Source: Mixta tenebrionis
Lineage (GTDB): Bacteria; Pseudomonadota; Gammaproteobacteria; Enterobacterales; Enterobacteriaceae
Length of the DNA: 64,000 nucleotides
Assembly (NCBI RefSeq): GCF_006517625.1
Contig: NZ_VHQI01000002.1
Coordinates: forward strand, 261,778 to 325,777
Direction: 5' to 3'
Within the stretch, counting starts at the first letter, position 1. Every line of letters starts with the position of its first letter. A program made the translations under genes and the position numbers. The notes beneath the pieces were generated by a model that made no database searches, was not told the origin of the DNA, and worked only from the letters and a program-made list of their open reading frames with translations. Shown one piece after another: positions 57,601-64,000 of this stretch.

Positions 57601-58303
57601 GCGACGCGATATGGAAAATGTCCGCAAGCGCATCAACGTGGAAGTCGGCACCTTTTGCCGCCAGGCGATCGCCGGGCGCTATCCGCTCTCCCGCCGTGGA
57701 CGAAGTGAAGTGACGCCGGACGATCTGGCGCGCATGTTTGCGCCGGGCACCGGCCTGATGGACTCTTTCTTTCGCGATAACCTGGCGATGAAAGTGGATA
57801 CTACCCGCTCCAGCTGGCGCTTTATGCCCGGTATCGACGGCAAGAGCCTGCCCGGCGGCGAGGCGCTGCTGCGGCCTTTCCAGCAGGCGCAGAGCATCCG
57901 CGACGCCTTTTTCGCCAACGGCGCGAACACGCCATCATTTCGCGTCACCATCCGCACCGTGCGCATGGACAACGATATTCTCAATCTGACGCTGGACGTG
58001 GACGGGCAGCTGCTGCGCTACAGTCACGGCCCGCAGGCGGTGCAGCTAATGAGCTGGCCCGGCAGCGGCAGTACGCGCCAGGTGCGAATGCAGCTGGGGC
58101 TGGTGGATGGCACCACCTCCACGCTGGTAACCAACGGCGCCTGGGCGCTTAACCGCTTTTTCGACCGCGCCGCGCTTTCCGCGGGCAGCAACAGCCTGAG
58201 CCGCCAGGCGACGTTTAACGTCGATGGACATCTTGTCACGCTGGAGTTTACGCCGAACAGCATACGCAATCCGTTTCAGCTTCCCGGCTTCTCCTGTCCA
58301 TGA
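54665..58303 (+). CDS. tssM: T6SS inner-membrane protein TssM (IcmF)
   Basis: The 1212-residue protein has two N-terminal membrane helices (~7-62). Its GTPase-like domain has an intact Walker A, IIGAPGAGKTTAL at ~142, and DTAGRYTTQ. A third helix at ~480-500 leads to the large periplasmic part with the IcmF and C-terminal TssJ-binding domains. An intact Walker A is not universal in TssM. It forms the trans-envelope channel with TssJ and TssL. Confidence 0.95.
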   Translation: MLKLLISFITSRLMWGFVGISAICFIIWTIGPLIAIGDSRPLESERNRLISIIVIYLVWGLSNLLPRLYNAWINRKLMGSLSNAEQAGESDRKRLPDEEQVLAERFDEASQLLRKAHFNRAGGRTPFWAQRFSRQYLYQLPWYVIIGAPGAGKTTALANSGLQFPLADRFGKTALRGIGGTRNCDWWFTNEAVLLDTAGRYTTQESQQAHDASEWQKFVDLLRKYRGRQPINGVMATISISDLLTQTPQEAQQQAINLRQRLMELHEQLGIRFPVYVLVTKADLLKGFRPWFSRLDKAQRDQIWGFTFPWEQAKLADFDLIGAFTQEYALLQQRLDAGLADTLIMESDAQARAESYLFPQEFAALRPLLTEYLSTVFARSNFETQFSPRGIYFTSGTQEGLPFDRVMGELSRALHLPRNGAQRNEAEPGTSGAWNSVDKEAPIPAAKGQSFFLREVLTNVIFQEAGLAGSNRWWELRNRAVIWSGYALLLALLVCVSLLWFTSYGNNKSYLREVQARVPEVVAQSKQLQSRGEGDLFTLLPFLNSVLKLPESSDFDLNDPPMTRRMGLYRGVEVSDATQSLYQKSLKQLLLPQVAQLITNWLRHDNGSDADYSYEALKAYQMLYQPQHYDGKFLHAWVMLNVRRNLPQNITHSQLSQLERHLAQLLETQIQASPYAKDDALVKREQALINKMPLSGRVYGRLRRLLLQDERLKPVSLADMGGPQSELVFTRKSGKPIGEGIPGLYTPAGYWEHFDKNINKVAAALHKDDIWVLGSAPVDEDKPQTDKAVRQLYMNDFMRQWDALLSDIELSSSADLSQRINSARLLSSSSSPLRKLVINLSRYLMLEPLPSENDKPSASDQVSNATRTLEALFRSQRPTHAAARAEQTPEQRVTEHYASVIELAQPLEQGGKTIAFDDFIKQLDELYRYLTAVQDAANSGMPPPSGEAISRLQASAGRLPGSLQNMFTHMAVGASSDAQRRDMENVRKRINVEVGTFCRQAIAGRYPLSRRGRSEVTPDDLARMFAPGTGLMDSFFRDNLAMKVDTTRSSWRFMPGIDGKSLPGGEALLRPFQQAQSIRDAFFANGANTPSFRVTIRTVRMDNDILNLTLDVDGQLLRYSHGPQAVQLMSWPGSGSTRQVRMQLGLVDGTTSTLVTNGAWALNRFFDRAALSAGSNSLSRQATFNVDGHLVTLEFTPNSIRNPFQLPGFSCP

Positions 58304-58320
58304 ACGCAAGGAAATAGATC

Positions 58321-59031
58321 ATGAGCCACTCACCTGCGATCGGCTGGTATGGGAAATTGCCCAGCGCCGGTGACTTTTTACAGCGCCGTTTTCCTGAAGC
58401 GCTGTCCCGTCAGTGGACCCACTGGTTTCAGGTGGGGTTGATGAACTGGCAGAAAAATGAAGAGCAGCGCTCTGACGAGGCGCAGCGTTTCGCTAAGGCG
58501 CCGGTATGGAATTTTGTCGTGCCGCCGATGCTGGGCAGCCAGCTGGTGCAGATGGGCTGCCTGCTGCCGGCGCGCGACAGCGTAGGGCGGCAATATCCGG
58601 TGTGCGCGCTGTACAGTTTCACGCCGGCCGAATGGACAAACGGACGTTTGGCGCAGGCGGGCGACTGGTATCAGCAGCTGGGACGCACGCTATTGCTGGC
58701 GGTGCACGGCGGCTATTCCGCCGCCGATCTTGATGGCGCGCTGCTGGCGATTCCGGCCCCGCCGGAGCCGGCCATACAGCAGCGATCCGATATTCTGGAA
58801 GTTATCGGCTATGGCGACAACATCACCAATCTGAACTGGCCGCTGGTGGCGGAGCGTTTCGATCCGCAGCGCTATACCAGCTTCTGGTGGACCAACCAGG
58901 CTGATGGCTATCCGCTTTATACCCATCTGCACAGCGGCAACTTCACCAGTCAGCTGTTTTCGCTGTTGTTCGATCCCGCCGGCGGCGCCAGGCCGGGCCG
59001 GCACGGACTCTATCCGCCTATGTTTGATTAA
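58321..59031 (+). CDS. tagF: T6SS-associated protein TagF
   Basis: The 236-residue protein begins IGWYGKLPSAGDFLQRRFP, the TagF/SciT signature, and contains MGCLLPARDSVGRQYPVCALYSF. In Pseudomonas TagF represses T6SS post-translationally by binding Fha. No fha or ppkA gene is visible within the window. It lies between tssM and tssA. Confidence 0.9.
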   Translation: MSHSPAIGWYGKLPSAGDFLQRRFPEALSRQWTHWFQVGLMNWQKNEEQRSDEAQRFAKAPVWNFVVPPMLGSQLVQMGCLLPARDSVGRQYPVCALYSFTPAEWTNGRLAQAGDWYQQLGRTLLLAVHGGYSAADLDGALLAIPAPPEPAIQQRSDILEVIGYGDNITNLNWPLVAERFDPQRYTSFWWTNQADGYPLYTHLHSGNFTSQLFSLLFDPAGGARPGRHGLYPPMFD

Positions 59032-59048
59032 CCGATATTGAGGACGCA

Positions 59049-59939
59049 ATGGATATCGATGCGCTATTGGCCCCGGTAAGCAGCGATAAGCCGTGCGGGG
59101 AAAATCTGGAATATGACGCCGATTACATGGCGATGCTGCAGGCATGCGAAGGTAAAGCGGAGCAGCAGTTCGGCGAAACCATCATTCCCGCCGAGCCGGC
59201 CGACTGGAACAAAGTCGAGCGGCTGGCGACCGATCTGCTGTCGCGCACCAAGGATTTGCGCGTGATGTTAGCGCTTACTCACGCCTGGACGCAGATGAAA
59301 GGGCTGCCGGGCTATGCCAGCGGGCTAAAGCTGATCGAGCAGGCGCTGCTGCTTTACTGGGAGCCGCTTTGGCCGCTGCTGGAAGAGTATGGCGAACGCG
59401 ATCCCTTCTACCGCATCAACGCGCTGGCGGCGCTGGGCGATAAATCGGCGCTGACCTCGGCGCTGCGCCAGGCCCCGCTTTTACGTAGCGCGGTCGATCA
59501 AATTTCCCTGCGCGACGCCTGTTCGCTGCTGGACGGCAGCAAAGTTGAAGTTGCCGATTATCCCGGCGGGCGCCCCAGGCTGAGCGATGAGCTGGCTCGT
59601 GGCGATCAGCCTGGCATCGAAGCGGTATTACAGATAAGTGAGCGTTTGCAAACTATTCGCGAAACCCTGACGGAGCACCTTGGCGAAAGCGGCGTGCCGG
59701 AGATGGGGCAGCTGCAGAGAACCATCGATCTGGTGGCGCAGGCGTGCCAGACCACAGATTTGGGCGCGCTGCTGGCGACCGTATCCGGCGGCGAGGCGTC
59801 AGCGCCGGCTGAGGCGAAAGCGAGCGCGCCGGCCGCGCCGCCGCGGCAGACGACTACCGACTGGCGCAGCTGTGAAATTAACTCGCGATCCGAGGCGCAG
59901 CTGATGCTGGAAAAAGTGAAGCACTATTTTTCCCGCTAG
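59049..59939 (+). CDS. tssA: T6SS TssA, cut short by an in-frame amber codon
   Basis: The 296 residues before the stop have the ImpA_N domain (MDIDALLAPVSSDKPCGENL, up to ~190) and end at MLEKVKHYFSR, where normal TssA continues. The stop is TAG at 59937-59939. After it the same frame stays open for 44 more codons and encodes the missing C terminus. TssA primes baseplate and sheath assembly, and its C-terminal part is normally essential for oligomerisation. Either the gene is recently inactivated, or the codon is read through, or it is a sequencing error. The full product would be 341 residues. Confidence 0.9.
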   Translation: MDIDALLAPVSSDKPCGENLEYDADYMAMLQACEGKAEQQFGETIIPAEPADWNKVERLATDLLSRTKDLRVMLALTHAWTQMKGLPGYASGLKLIEQALLLYWEPLWPLLEEYGERDPFYRINALAALGDKSALTSALRQAPLLRSAVDQISLRDACSLLDGSKVEVADYPGGRPRLSDELARGDQPGIEAVLQISERLQTIRETLTEHLGESGVPEMGQLQRTIDLVAQACQTTDLGALLATVSGGEASAPAEAKASAPAAPPRQTTTDWRSCEINSRSEAQLMLEKVKHYFSR

Positions 59940-60074
59940 GAGCCGAGCCATCCGGCCCCGCTGATGATTGAACGCCTTCAACGGGTGATCGAACTCGATT
60001 TTATGGAAATGATCCGCGACCTGGCGCCCGACGGCGTGCAGCAGCTGGAAAATTTGTTTGGCCGCCGCGAGTAA
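59940..60074 (+). pseudogene. tssA: 3' remainder of tssA after the amber codon
   Basis: In the tssA frame this encodes EPSHPAPLMIERLQRV... and IRDLAPDGVQQLENLFGRRE, then TAA. It is the conserved TssA C terminus, without any further stop or frameshift. It has no usable start with a ribosome-binding site. The sense codon replaced was plausibly CAG or TAC/TAT, each one change from TAG. Confidence 0.85.
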
Positions 60075-60155
60075 GCAGGCCGCCGCTCCTCTACGGCAGC
60101 CTGGCAAGCGCGCCTGCTGCTAACTTTTTACCGCGCAAATCCGATGGAGAGCATC

Positions 60156-60683
60156 ATGGCATTAGCAAAATCCAGCGGGCAGAAATTTATCGCCCGCAAC
60201 CGCGCTCCGCGCGTACAGATTGAGTACGACGTGGAGATTTACGGCGCAGAGCGCAAGATCCAGCTGCCGTTCATTATGGGCGTGATGGCCGATCTGGTGG
60301 GTAAACCGGTTGATCCGCAGCCGGGCGTTGATGAACGCAAATTCCTTGAAATTGATATCGATAACTTTGATGAGCGTATGAAGGCGCTGAAGCCGCGCGT
60401 CGCTTTTCAGACAGACAACACTCTGACCGGTGAAGGGCGGCTGAATATCGATCTGACCTTTGAAAGCATGGAAGATTTTTCGCCGGACGCGGTTGCGCGT
60501 AAGGTTGAGCCGTTAAATAAAATGCTGGAAGCGCGCACCCAGCTTTCCAACCTGCTGACCTATATGGATGGGAAAAACGGGGCGGAAGAGCTGATCGCAA
60601 AAATTTTGCAGGATCCGACGCTGCTGAAGTCGCTGGGACATCTGGCGAAGAAGGATGATGCAGCAAAAGGTGATGAGGAATAA
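60156..60683 (+). CDS. tssB: T6SS sheath small subunit TssB
   Basis: The 175-residue protein has the TssB block RVQIEYDVEIYGAERKIQLP, FIMGVMADL and a C-terminal helix. It forms the contractile sheath with TssC. The start at 60156 follows GGAGAGC. tssC begins two bases after its stop. Confidence 0.95.
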   Translation: MALAKSSGQKFIARNRAPRVQIEYDVEIYGAERKIQLPFIMGVMADLVGKPVDPQPGVDERKFLEIDIDNFDERMKALKPRVAFQTDNTLTGEGRLNIDLTFESMEDFSPDAVARKVEPLNKMLEARTQLSNLLTYMDGKNGAEELIAKILQDPTLLKSLGHLAKKDDAAKGDEE

Positions 60684-60685
60684 TT

Positions 60686-62203
60686 ATGAGCAAATCATCA
60701 CAGCAACGACAGCAGCAGCAGCAGCAGCAACAGCCGCAGCAGCAAACCTGGAGTCAGGATGAGTTTAGCGCGCTGCTGAATAAAGAGTTTCGTCCGAAAA
60801 GCGATCAGGCGCGCGCTGCGGTAGAAAGCGCGGTAAAAACGCTGGCGCAGCAGGCGCTGGAAAACAGCGTCACCGTTTCTAACGACGCGTACCGCACTAT
60901 TCAGGCGCTGATCGCGGAGATAGATGAAAAACTATCGCGCCAGGTTAATCAGATTATTCACCATGATGATTTTCAGAAGCTGGAAGGCGCGTGGCGCGGG
61001 CTGAGCTATCTGGTAAATAACACCGAAACCGATGAGATGCTGAAAATCCGCTTTATGAGCATCTCCAAGCAGGAGCTGGGACGCACGCTGAAACGCTATA
61101 AGGGCGTCGGCTGGGATCAAAGCCCGATCTTCAAAAAAATCTATGAAGAAGAGTACGGTCAGTTCGGCGGCGAGCCGTTTGGCTGCCTGGTGGGCGATTA
61201 CTATTTTGATCACAGCCCGCCGGATGTGGAGCTGCTGGGCGAGATGGCGCGCATTGGCGCGGCGGCGCACTGCCCGTTTATTACCGGCTCTGCGCCGAGC
61301 GTGATGCAAATGGAAACCTGGCAGGAGCTGGCGAATCCGCGCGATCTGACCAAGATTTTCCAGAACACTGAATATGCCGCCTGGCGCAGCCTGCGCGAAT
61401 CGGAAGATGCGCGCTATCTGGGGCTGGTTATGCCGCGCTTCCTGTCGCGTCTGCCGTATGGCATTCGCACCAATCCGGTGGACAGCTTCGATTTTGAAGA
61501 GGAAACCGAGGGCGCGAACCACAGCAACTACACCTGGACCAACGCCGCTTACGCGATGGCGGCCAATATCAACCGCTCGTTTAAAGAGTTCGGCTGGTGT
61601 ACCTCTATTCGCGGCGTGGAATCGGGCGGCGCGGTGGAAAACCTGCCGTGTCACACCTTTCCCAGCGACGACGGCGGCGTGGATATGAAGTGCCCGACGG
61701 AAATCGCCATCAGCGATCGGCGCGAAGCCGAGCTGGCGAAAAATGGCTTTATGCCGCTGGTGCACCGCAAAAACTCAGACTTTGCCGCCTTTATCGGCGC
61801 GCAGTCATTGCAGAAACCGGCTGAGTATCACGACGCTGATGCTACCGCCAATGCGCGCCTTGCCGCTCGTCTGCCGTATCTGTTTGCCTGTTGCCGCTTC
61901 GCCCATTATCTGAAGTGCATCGTACGCGATAAAATTGGTTCTTTCCGCGAACGCGAAGATATGGAGCGCTGGCTGAACGACTGGGTAATGAATTATGTGG
62001 ATGGCGATCCGGCCAACTCTTCACAGGAAAGCAAAGCGCGTAAGCCGCTGGCTTCGGCGGAAGTGATGGTCACGGAAATCGAGGATAATCCTGGCTACTA
62101 CGCTGCGAAATTCTTCCTGCGCCCGCATTATCAGCTGGAAGGGCTAACCGTTTCGCTGCGCCTGGTTTCTAAACTGCCTTCACTAAAAACCAACGATGCG
62201 TAA
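60686..62203 (+). CDS. tssC: T6SS sheath large subunit TssC
   Basis: The 505-residue protein has the family core WRGLSYLVNNTETDEMLKIR, LVGDYYFDHSPPDVELLGEM and the C-terminal NPGYYAAKFFLRPHYQLEGL. It makes up most of the sheath wall. An unusual feature is a polyglutamine run near the N terminus (residues ~6-20), encoded by a CAG/CAA tract at about 60701-60745 that could change length by slippage without frame loss. Confidence 0.95.
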   Translation: MSKSSQQRQQQQQQQQPQQQTWSQDEFSALLNKEFRPKSDQARAAVESAVKTLAQQALENSVTVSNDAYRTIQALIAEIDEKLSRQVNQIIHHDDFQKLEGAWRGLSYLVNNTETDEMLKIRFMSISKQELGRTLKRYKGVGWDQSPIFKKIYEEEYGQFGGEPFGCLVGDYYFDHSPPDVELLGEMARIGAAAHCPFITGSAPSVMQMETWQELANPRDLTKIFQNTEYAAWRSLRESEDARYLGLVMPRFLSRLPYGIRTNPVDSFDFEEETEGANHSNYTWTNAAYAMAANINRSFKEFGWCTSIRGVESGGAVENLPCHTFPSDDGGVDMKCPTEIAISDRREAELAKNGFMPLVHRKNSDFAAFIGAQSLQKPAEYHDADATANARLAARLPYLFACCRFAHYLKCIVRDKIGSFREREDMERWLNDWVMNYVDGDPANSSQESKARKPLASAEVMVTEIEDNPGYYAAKFFLRPHYQLEGLTVSLRLVSKLPSLKTNDA

Positions 62204-62210
62204 CTAAAAG

Positions 62211-62230
62211 GCCGGGCGGCAACGCCCGGC
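62211..62230. terminator. Hairpin after tssC
   Basis: GCCGGGCG-GCAA-CGCCCGGC is a perfect 8-bp stem eight bases past the tssC stop, with no T-run on the plus strand. It may attenuate transcription before hcp or protect the upstream mRNA end. Confidence 0.5.
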
Positions 62231-62354
62231 GCTAAAATTTGTGATTTGCAGGTTTTCATATAAACCTGAAAATAACGTCACCAGACTGTTTTCTGTAATC
62301 CGGCTTTTTATCAGTCGGTTAATGAATAATACCCTATTAAATTAGATAAATAAC

Positions 62355-62750
62355 ATGAAGAAAATATTAACCATGCTATTTAGCTCTCTTTTATTGGTTT
62401 CTTTAAGCGCTTTCAGTGCTAATCAATGCCAGACCGGGGGAAACAATGCTGACGTAAGCTGCAAAATTCAGGCGGCAAAGGTTGCTGAGACAGAGCTACA
62501 TCAGGCCTATGAACAGGCAAGGGAAAGAATTACCGTTTCTTTGGAGGTAGATAAAGATTTGCTGGCAGAACATTTGTTATTACTTCACGATTCTCAAACA
62601 GCATGGTTAAAGTATCGGGATAGACAATGTAAAACAGAGGCATTTCTCGCGGATGTACAATCAGTTGCTTATAAGGAAATCAATAAGGGCTGCGTAGAGA
62701 AATTAAATAAAGAGAGAATTTATCAGTTAAATAATATGCCTTATCAATAA
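62355..62750 (+). CDS. LprI-like (DUF1311) secreted protein
   Basis: The 131-residue protein has a signal peptide (cleavage near FSA). A cysteine-containing helical domain follows: CQTGGNNADVSCKIQAA, LLHDSQTAWLKYRDRQC and EINKGCVEKLNKERI. This is the lysozyme-inhibitor LprI N-terminal (DUF1311) pattern, with a W-x-x-Y-R-D-x-x-C core. It is AT-rich, unlike tssA-tssC. Its place inside the T6SS cluster suggests a periplasmic immunity or envelope-protection role, which is inference. Confidence 0.75.
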   Translation: MKKILTMLFSSLLLVSLSAFSANQCQTGGNNADVSCKIQAAKVAETELHQAYEQARERITVSLEVDKDLLAEHLLLLHDSQTAWLKYRDRQCKTEAFLADVQSVAYKEINKGCVEKLNKERIYQLNNMPYQ

Positions 62751-63431
62751 TTGGATTGATATTTACCTGTTCCAATAGTTCATGTGCGAATTATAAAATA
62801 ATCCATGTTGTTTTAATTTTTTATTTCTAAATTTATATGGAGAGCAATTATCTGAATTTTAATCGCTTTTGCCTGTATTGAACATGAAACAGAAGATAAT
62901 GTAGAACTGATTTTTAAATTTATCTTCCTGCATGAAAATTTAACCATTAGGATAATTGTTACTATAAATAATAGTTACATTAACTATGTAAAGAATTCAT
63001 TGGGACCAAATTCACCATAGCTAAAAACAGAGTATATATCTAAAGAAAAATTAAAAATTGCATGTAATAAAATAATAATGACGATTATAAATACTGAGTC
63101 CATAAAATTTATTTTCATTGAGTTACTATAGTTACATGAGGCAAATAAAGTATATATTTTGACCTTATTTATTAAAGAGATTTCAGTTAAAAGTATAGTA
63201 TTGTTTTTTTATGTATTACCCTAAGCATATTTGAAAATGATCAATAATTATAAAATATAGATTCATTGCATGTTATACACACAAAACTAAATTATTTAAT
63301 TAAAGATTTTGCATGGGGTTTTATTTCTGTGCGGAAACCAGGCAAATGCGAATGTATTTTTAAAAATGCATTTTTAATTGCCATGTTTATATATTAACTA
63401 AATAAATACTTTGCAAAAGGAGTGAAGTTTT
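62751..63431. other. AT-rich spacer before hcp
   Basis: No gene is supported in ~680 bp of very AT-rich DNA. It probably contains a separate hcp promoter. AAAAGGAGTGAAG just before 63432 is the hcp ribosome-binding site. No inverted repeats or operator could be assigned with confidence. Confidence 0.6.
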
Positions 63432-63914
63432 ATGGCTATTGATATGTTCATGAAAGTTGATGGCGTTAATGGTGAATCTCAAGATTCTAACCATAAAGGA
63501 TGGACAGATATCAATTCTTTTTCCTGGGGCGCTGCTCAGCCAGGTAATATGGCTGTCGGCGGCGGCGGCGGTGCAGGGAAAGTGAACTTTAAGGATTTAC
63601 AAGTTACTGCTCTAATTGATAAATCAACCACTGCAATTTTAAGGCATTGTTCTAGCGGAAAACATCTTACTAAAGTTGAAGTATCAGTATGTAAAGCTGG
63701 TGGTCAACAGGTAGAATACGCGCGTATTACACTTGAAGATGTATTGGTTACAAATATCGAGTATACCGGTGCAGATAACGGTGATACGGTCGGTGTTAAT
63801 TACACGTTCCAGGCTTCTCGTGTGAAACAGCAGTATTGGGAACAAACTGCCTCCGGTGGTAAAGGTGCTGAAAGCAGTGCAGGCTGGAATATTAAAGAGA
63901 ATAAAGAAATGTAA
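63432..63914 (+). CDS. hcp: T6SS tube protein Hcp
   Basis: The 160-residue protein begins AIDMFMKVDGVNGESQDSNH, with the Hcp landmarks WTDINSFSWGA and VNFKDLQVTALIDKSTTAI. The YTFQASRVKQQYWEQT C-terminal part follows. Hcp hexamers stack as the inner tube and carry effectors. Codon and base use are more AT-rich than in tssB/tssC. A strong hairpin follows the stop. Confidence 0.95.
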   Translation: MAIDMFMKVDGVNGESQDSNHKGWTDINSFSWGAAQPGNMAVGGGGGAGKVNFKDLQVTALIDKSTTAILRHCSSGKHLTKVEVSVCKAGGQQVEYARITLEDVLVTNIEYTGADNGDTVGVNYTFQASRVKQQYWEQTASGGKGAESSAGWNIKENKEM

Positions 63915-63918
63915 TATT

Positions 63919-63945
63919 GTTGCCCGCTCTTATCGAGCGGGCAAC
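63919..63945. terminator. Hairpin after hcp
   Basis: GTTGCCCGCTC (63919-63929) pairs with GAGCGGGCAAC (63935-63945). The 11-bp stem lacks a T-run, so it probably stabilises the abundant hcp message or only partly terminates before the next gene. Confidence 0.6.
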
Positions 63946-63984
63946 CTATTATGCTTATGCAGTAAATTATAAAGGAGTTCAGTA

Positions 63985-64000
63985 ATGAGTAGGCCAAACT
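63985..64000 (+). CDS. Start of the next T6SS gene, truncated by the window
   Basis: AAAGGAG at spacing 8 precedes an ATG at 63985 encoding MSRPN. Only five codons are visible. T6SS genes still missing from the window (tssE, tssF, tssG, tssH, vgrG) are candidates, but the identity cannot be fixed. Confidence 0.55.

Overview
The window comes from a gammaproteobacterium of the Erwiniaceae, most like Pantoea or Mixta. The evidence is the zeaxanthin-glucoside carotenoid cluster in the Pantoea order (crtE-idi-crtX-crtY-crtI-crtB, with crtZ convergent). Enterobacterial housekeeping blocks support this: ytfJ, opgB, aer, fhuF, and a leu-tRNA triplet next to rsmC/holD-rimI-yjjG. Coding DNA is mostly GC-rich. 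Several short AT-rich islets (about 19.5-20.6 kb and 62.3-63.9 kb) stand out.

Layout. 0-1.6 kb: the end of an AegA/YgfT-type flavoprotein, a coupled HydN-like ferredoxin, and ytfJ. 1.8-9.2 kb: the carotenoid cluster, which should convert IPP/DMAPP to zeaxanthin diglucoside. 9.3-15.1 kb: a cryptic-type beta-glucoside locus (ascG, ascF, ascB). Its divergent regulatory region has been expanded to 1.8 kb by five 193-bp tandem repeats and related palindromes. 15.5-21.1 kb: a subtilase autotransporter, a lipoprotein, and a coupled two-gene AT-rich unit. 21.1-28.6 kb: a LevR-type sigma54 activator, a clear -24/-12 promoter, a mannose-family PTS and two SIS-domain deglycases. This matches the Salmonella gfr system for glucoselysine and fructoselysine. 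28.7-33 kb: a methyltransferase, an orphan DUF1795 (EagR/DcrB-like) protein, an RcnB-like periplasmic protein, and a bicovalent-FAD oxidase with a GTG start.

33.3-41 kb: opgB, a GlpD-like dehydrogenase, a tautomerase/LysR pair and aer. 41.3-46.7 kb: an iron-related group (PepSY membrane protein, DUF2946 protein, fhuF, a small membrane protein) with two Fur-box regions, plus a YbaK-like deacylase and a diguanylate cyclase. 46.8-50.1 kb: three tandem tRNA-Leu(CAG) genes, rsmC, holD, rimI and yjjG. From 51 kb to the end: a type VI secretion cluster (SH3-like lipoprotein, tssJ, tssK, tssL, tssM, tagF, tssA, tssB, tssC, an LprI-like protein, hcp) that runs off the window.

The points most worth following up are the 193-bp hairpin repeat array in the asc regulatory region, the in-frame amber codon that splits tssA, the AT-rich DUF4056-like/membrane-protein pair, the palindromes around the methyltransferase/DUF1795/RcnB genes, and the LprI-like gene inside the T6SS cluster.
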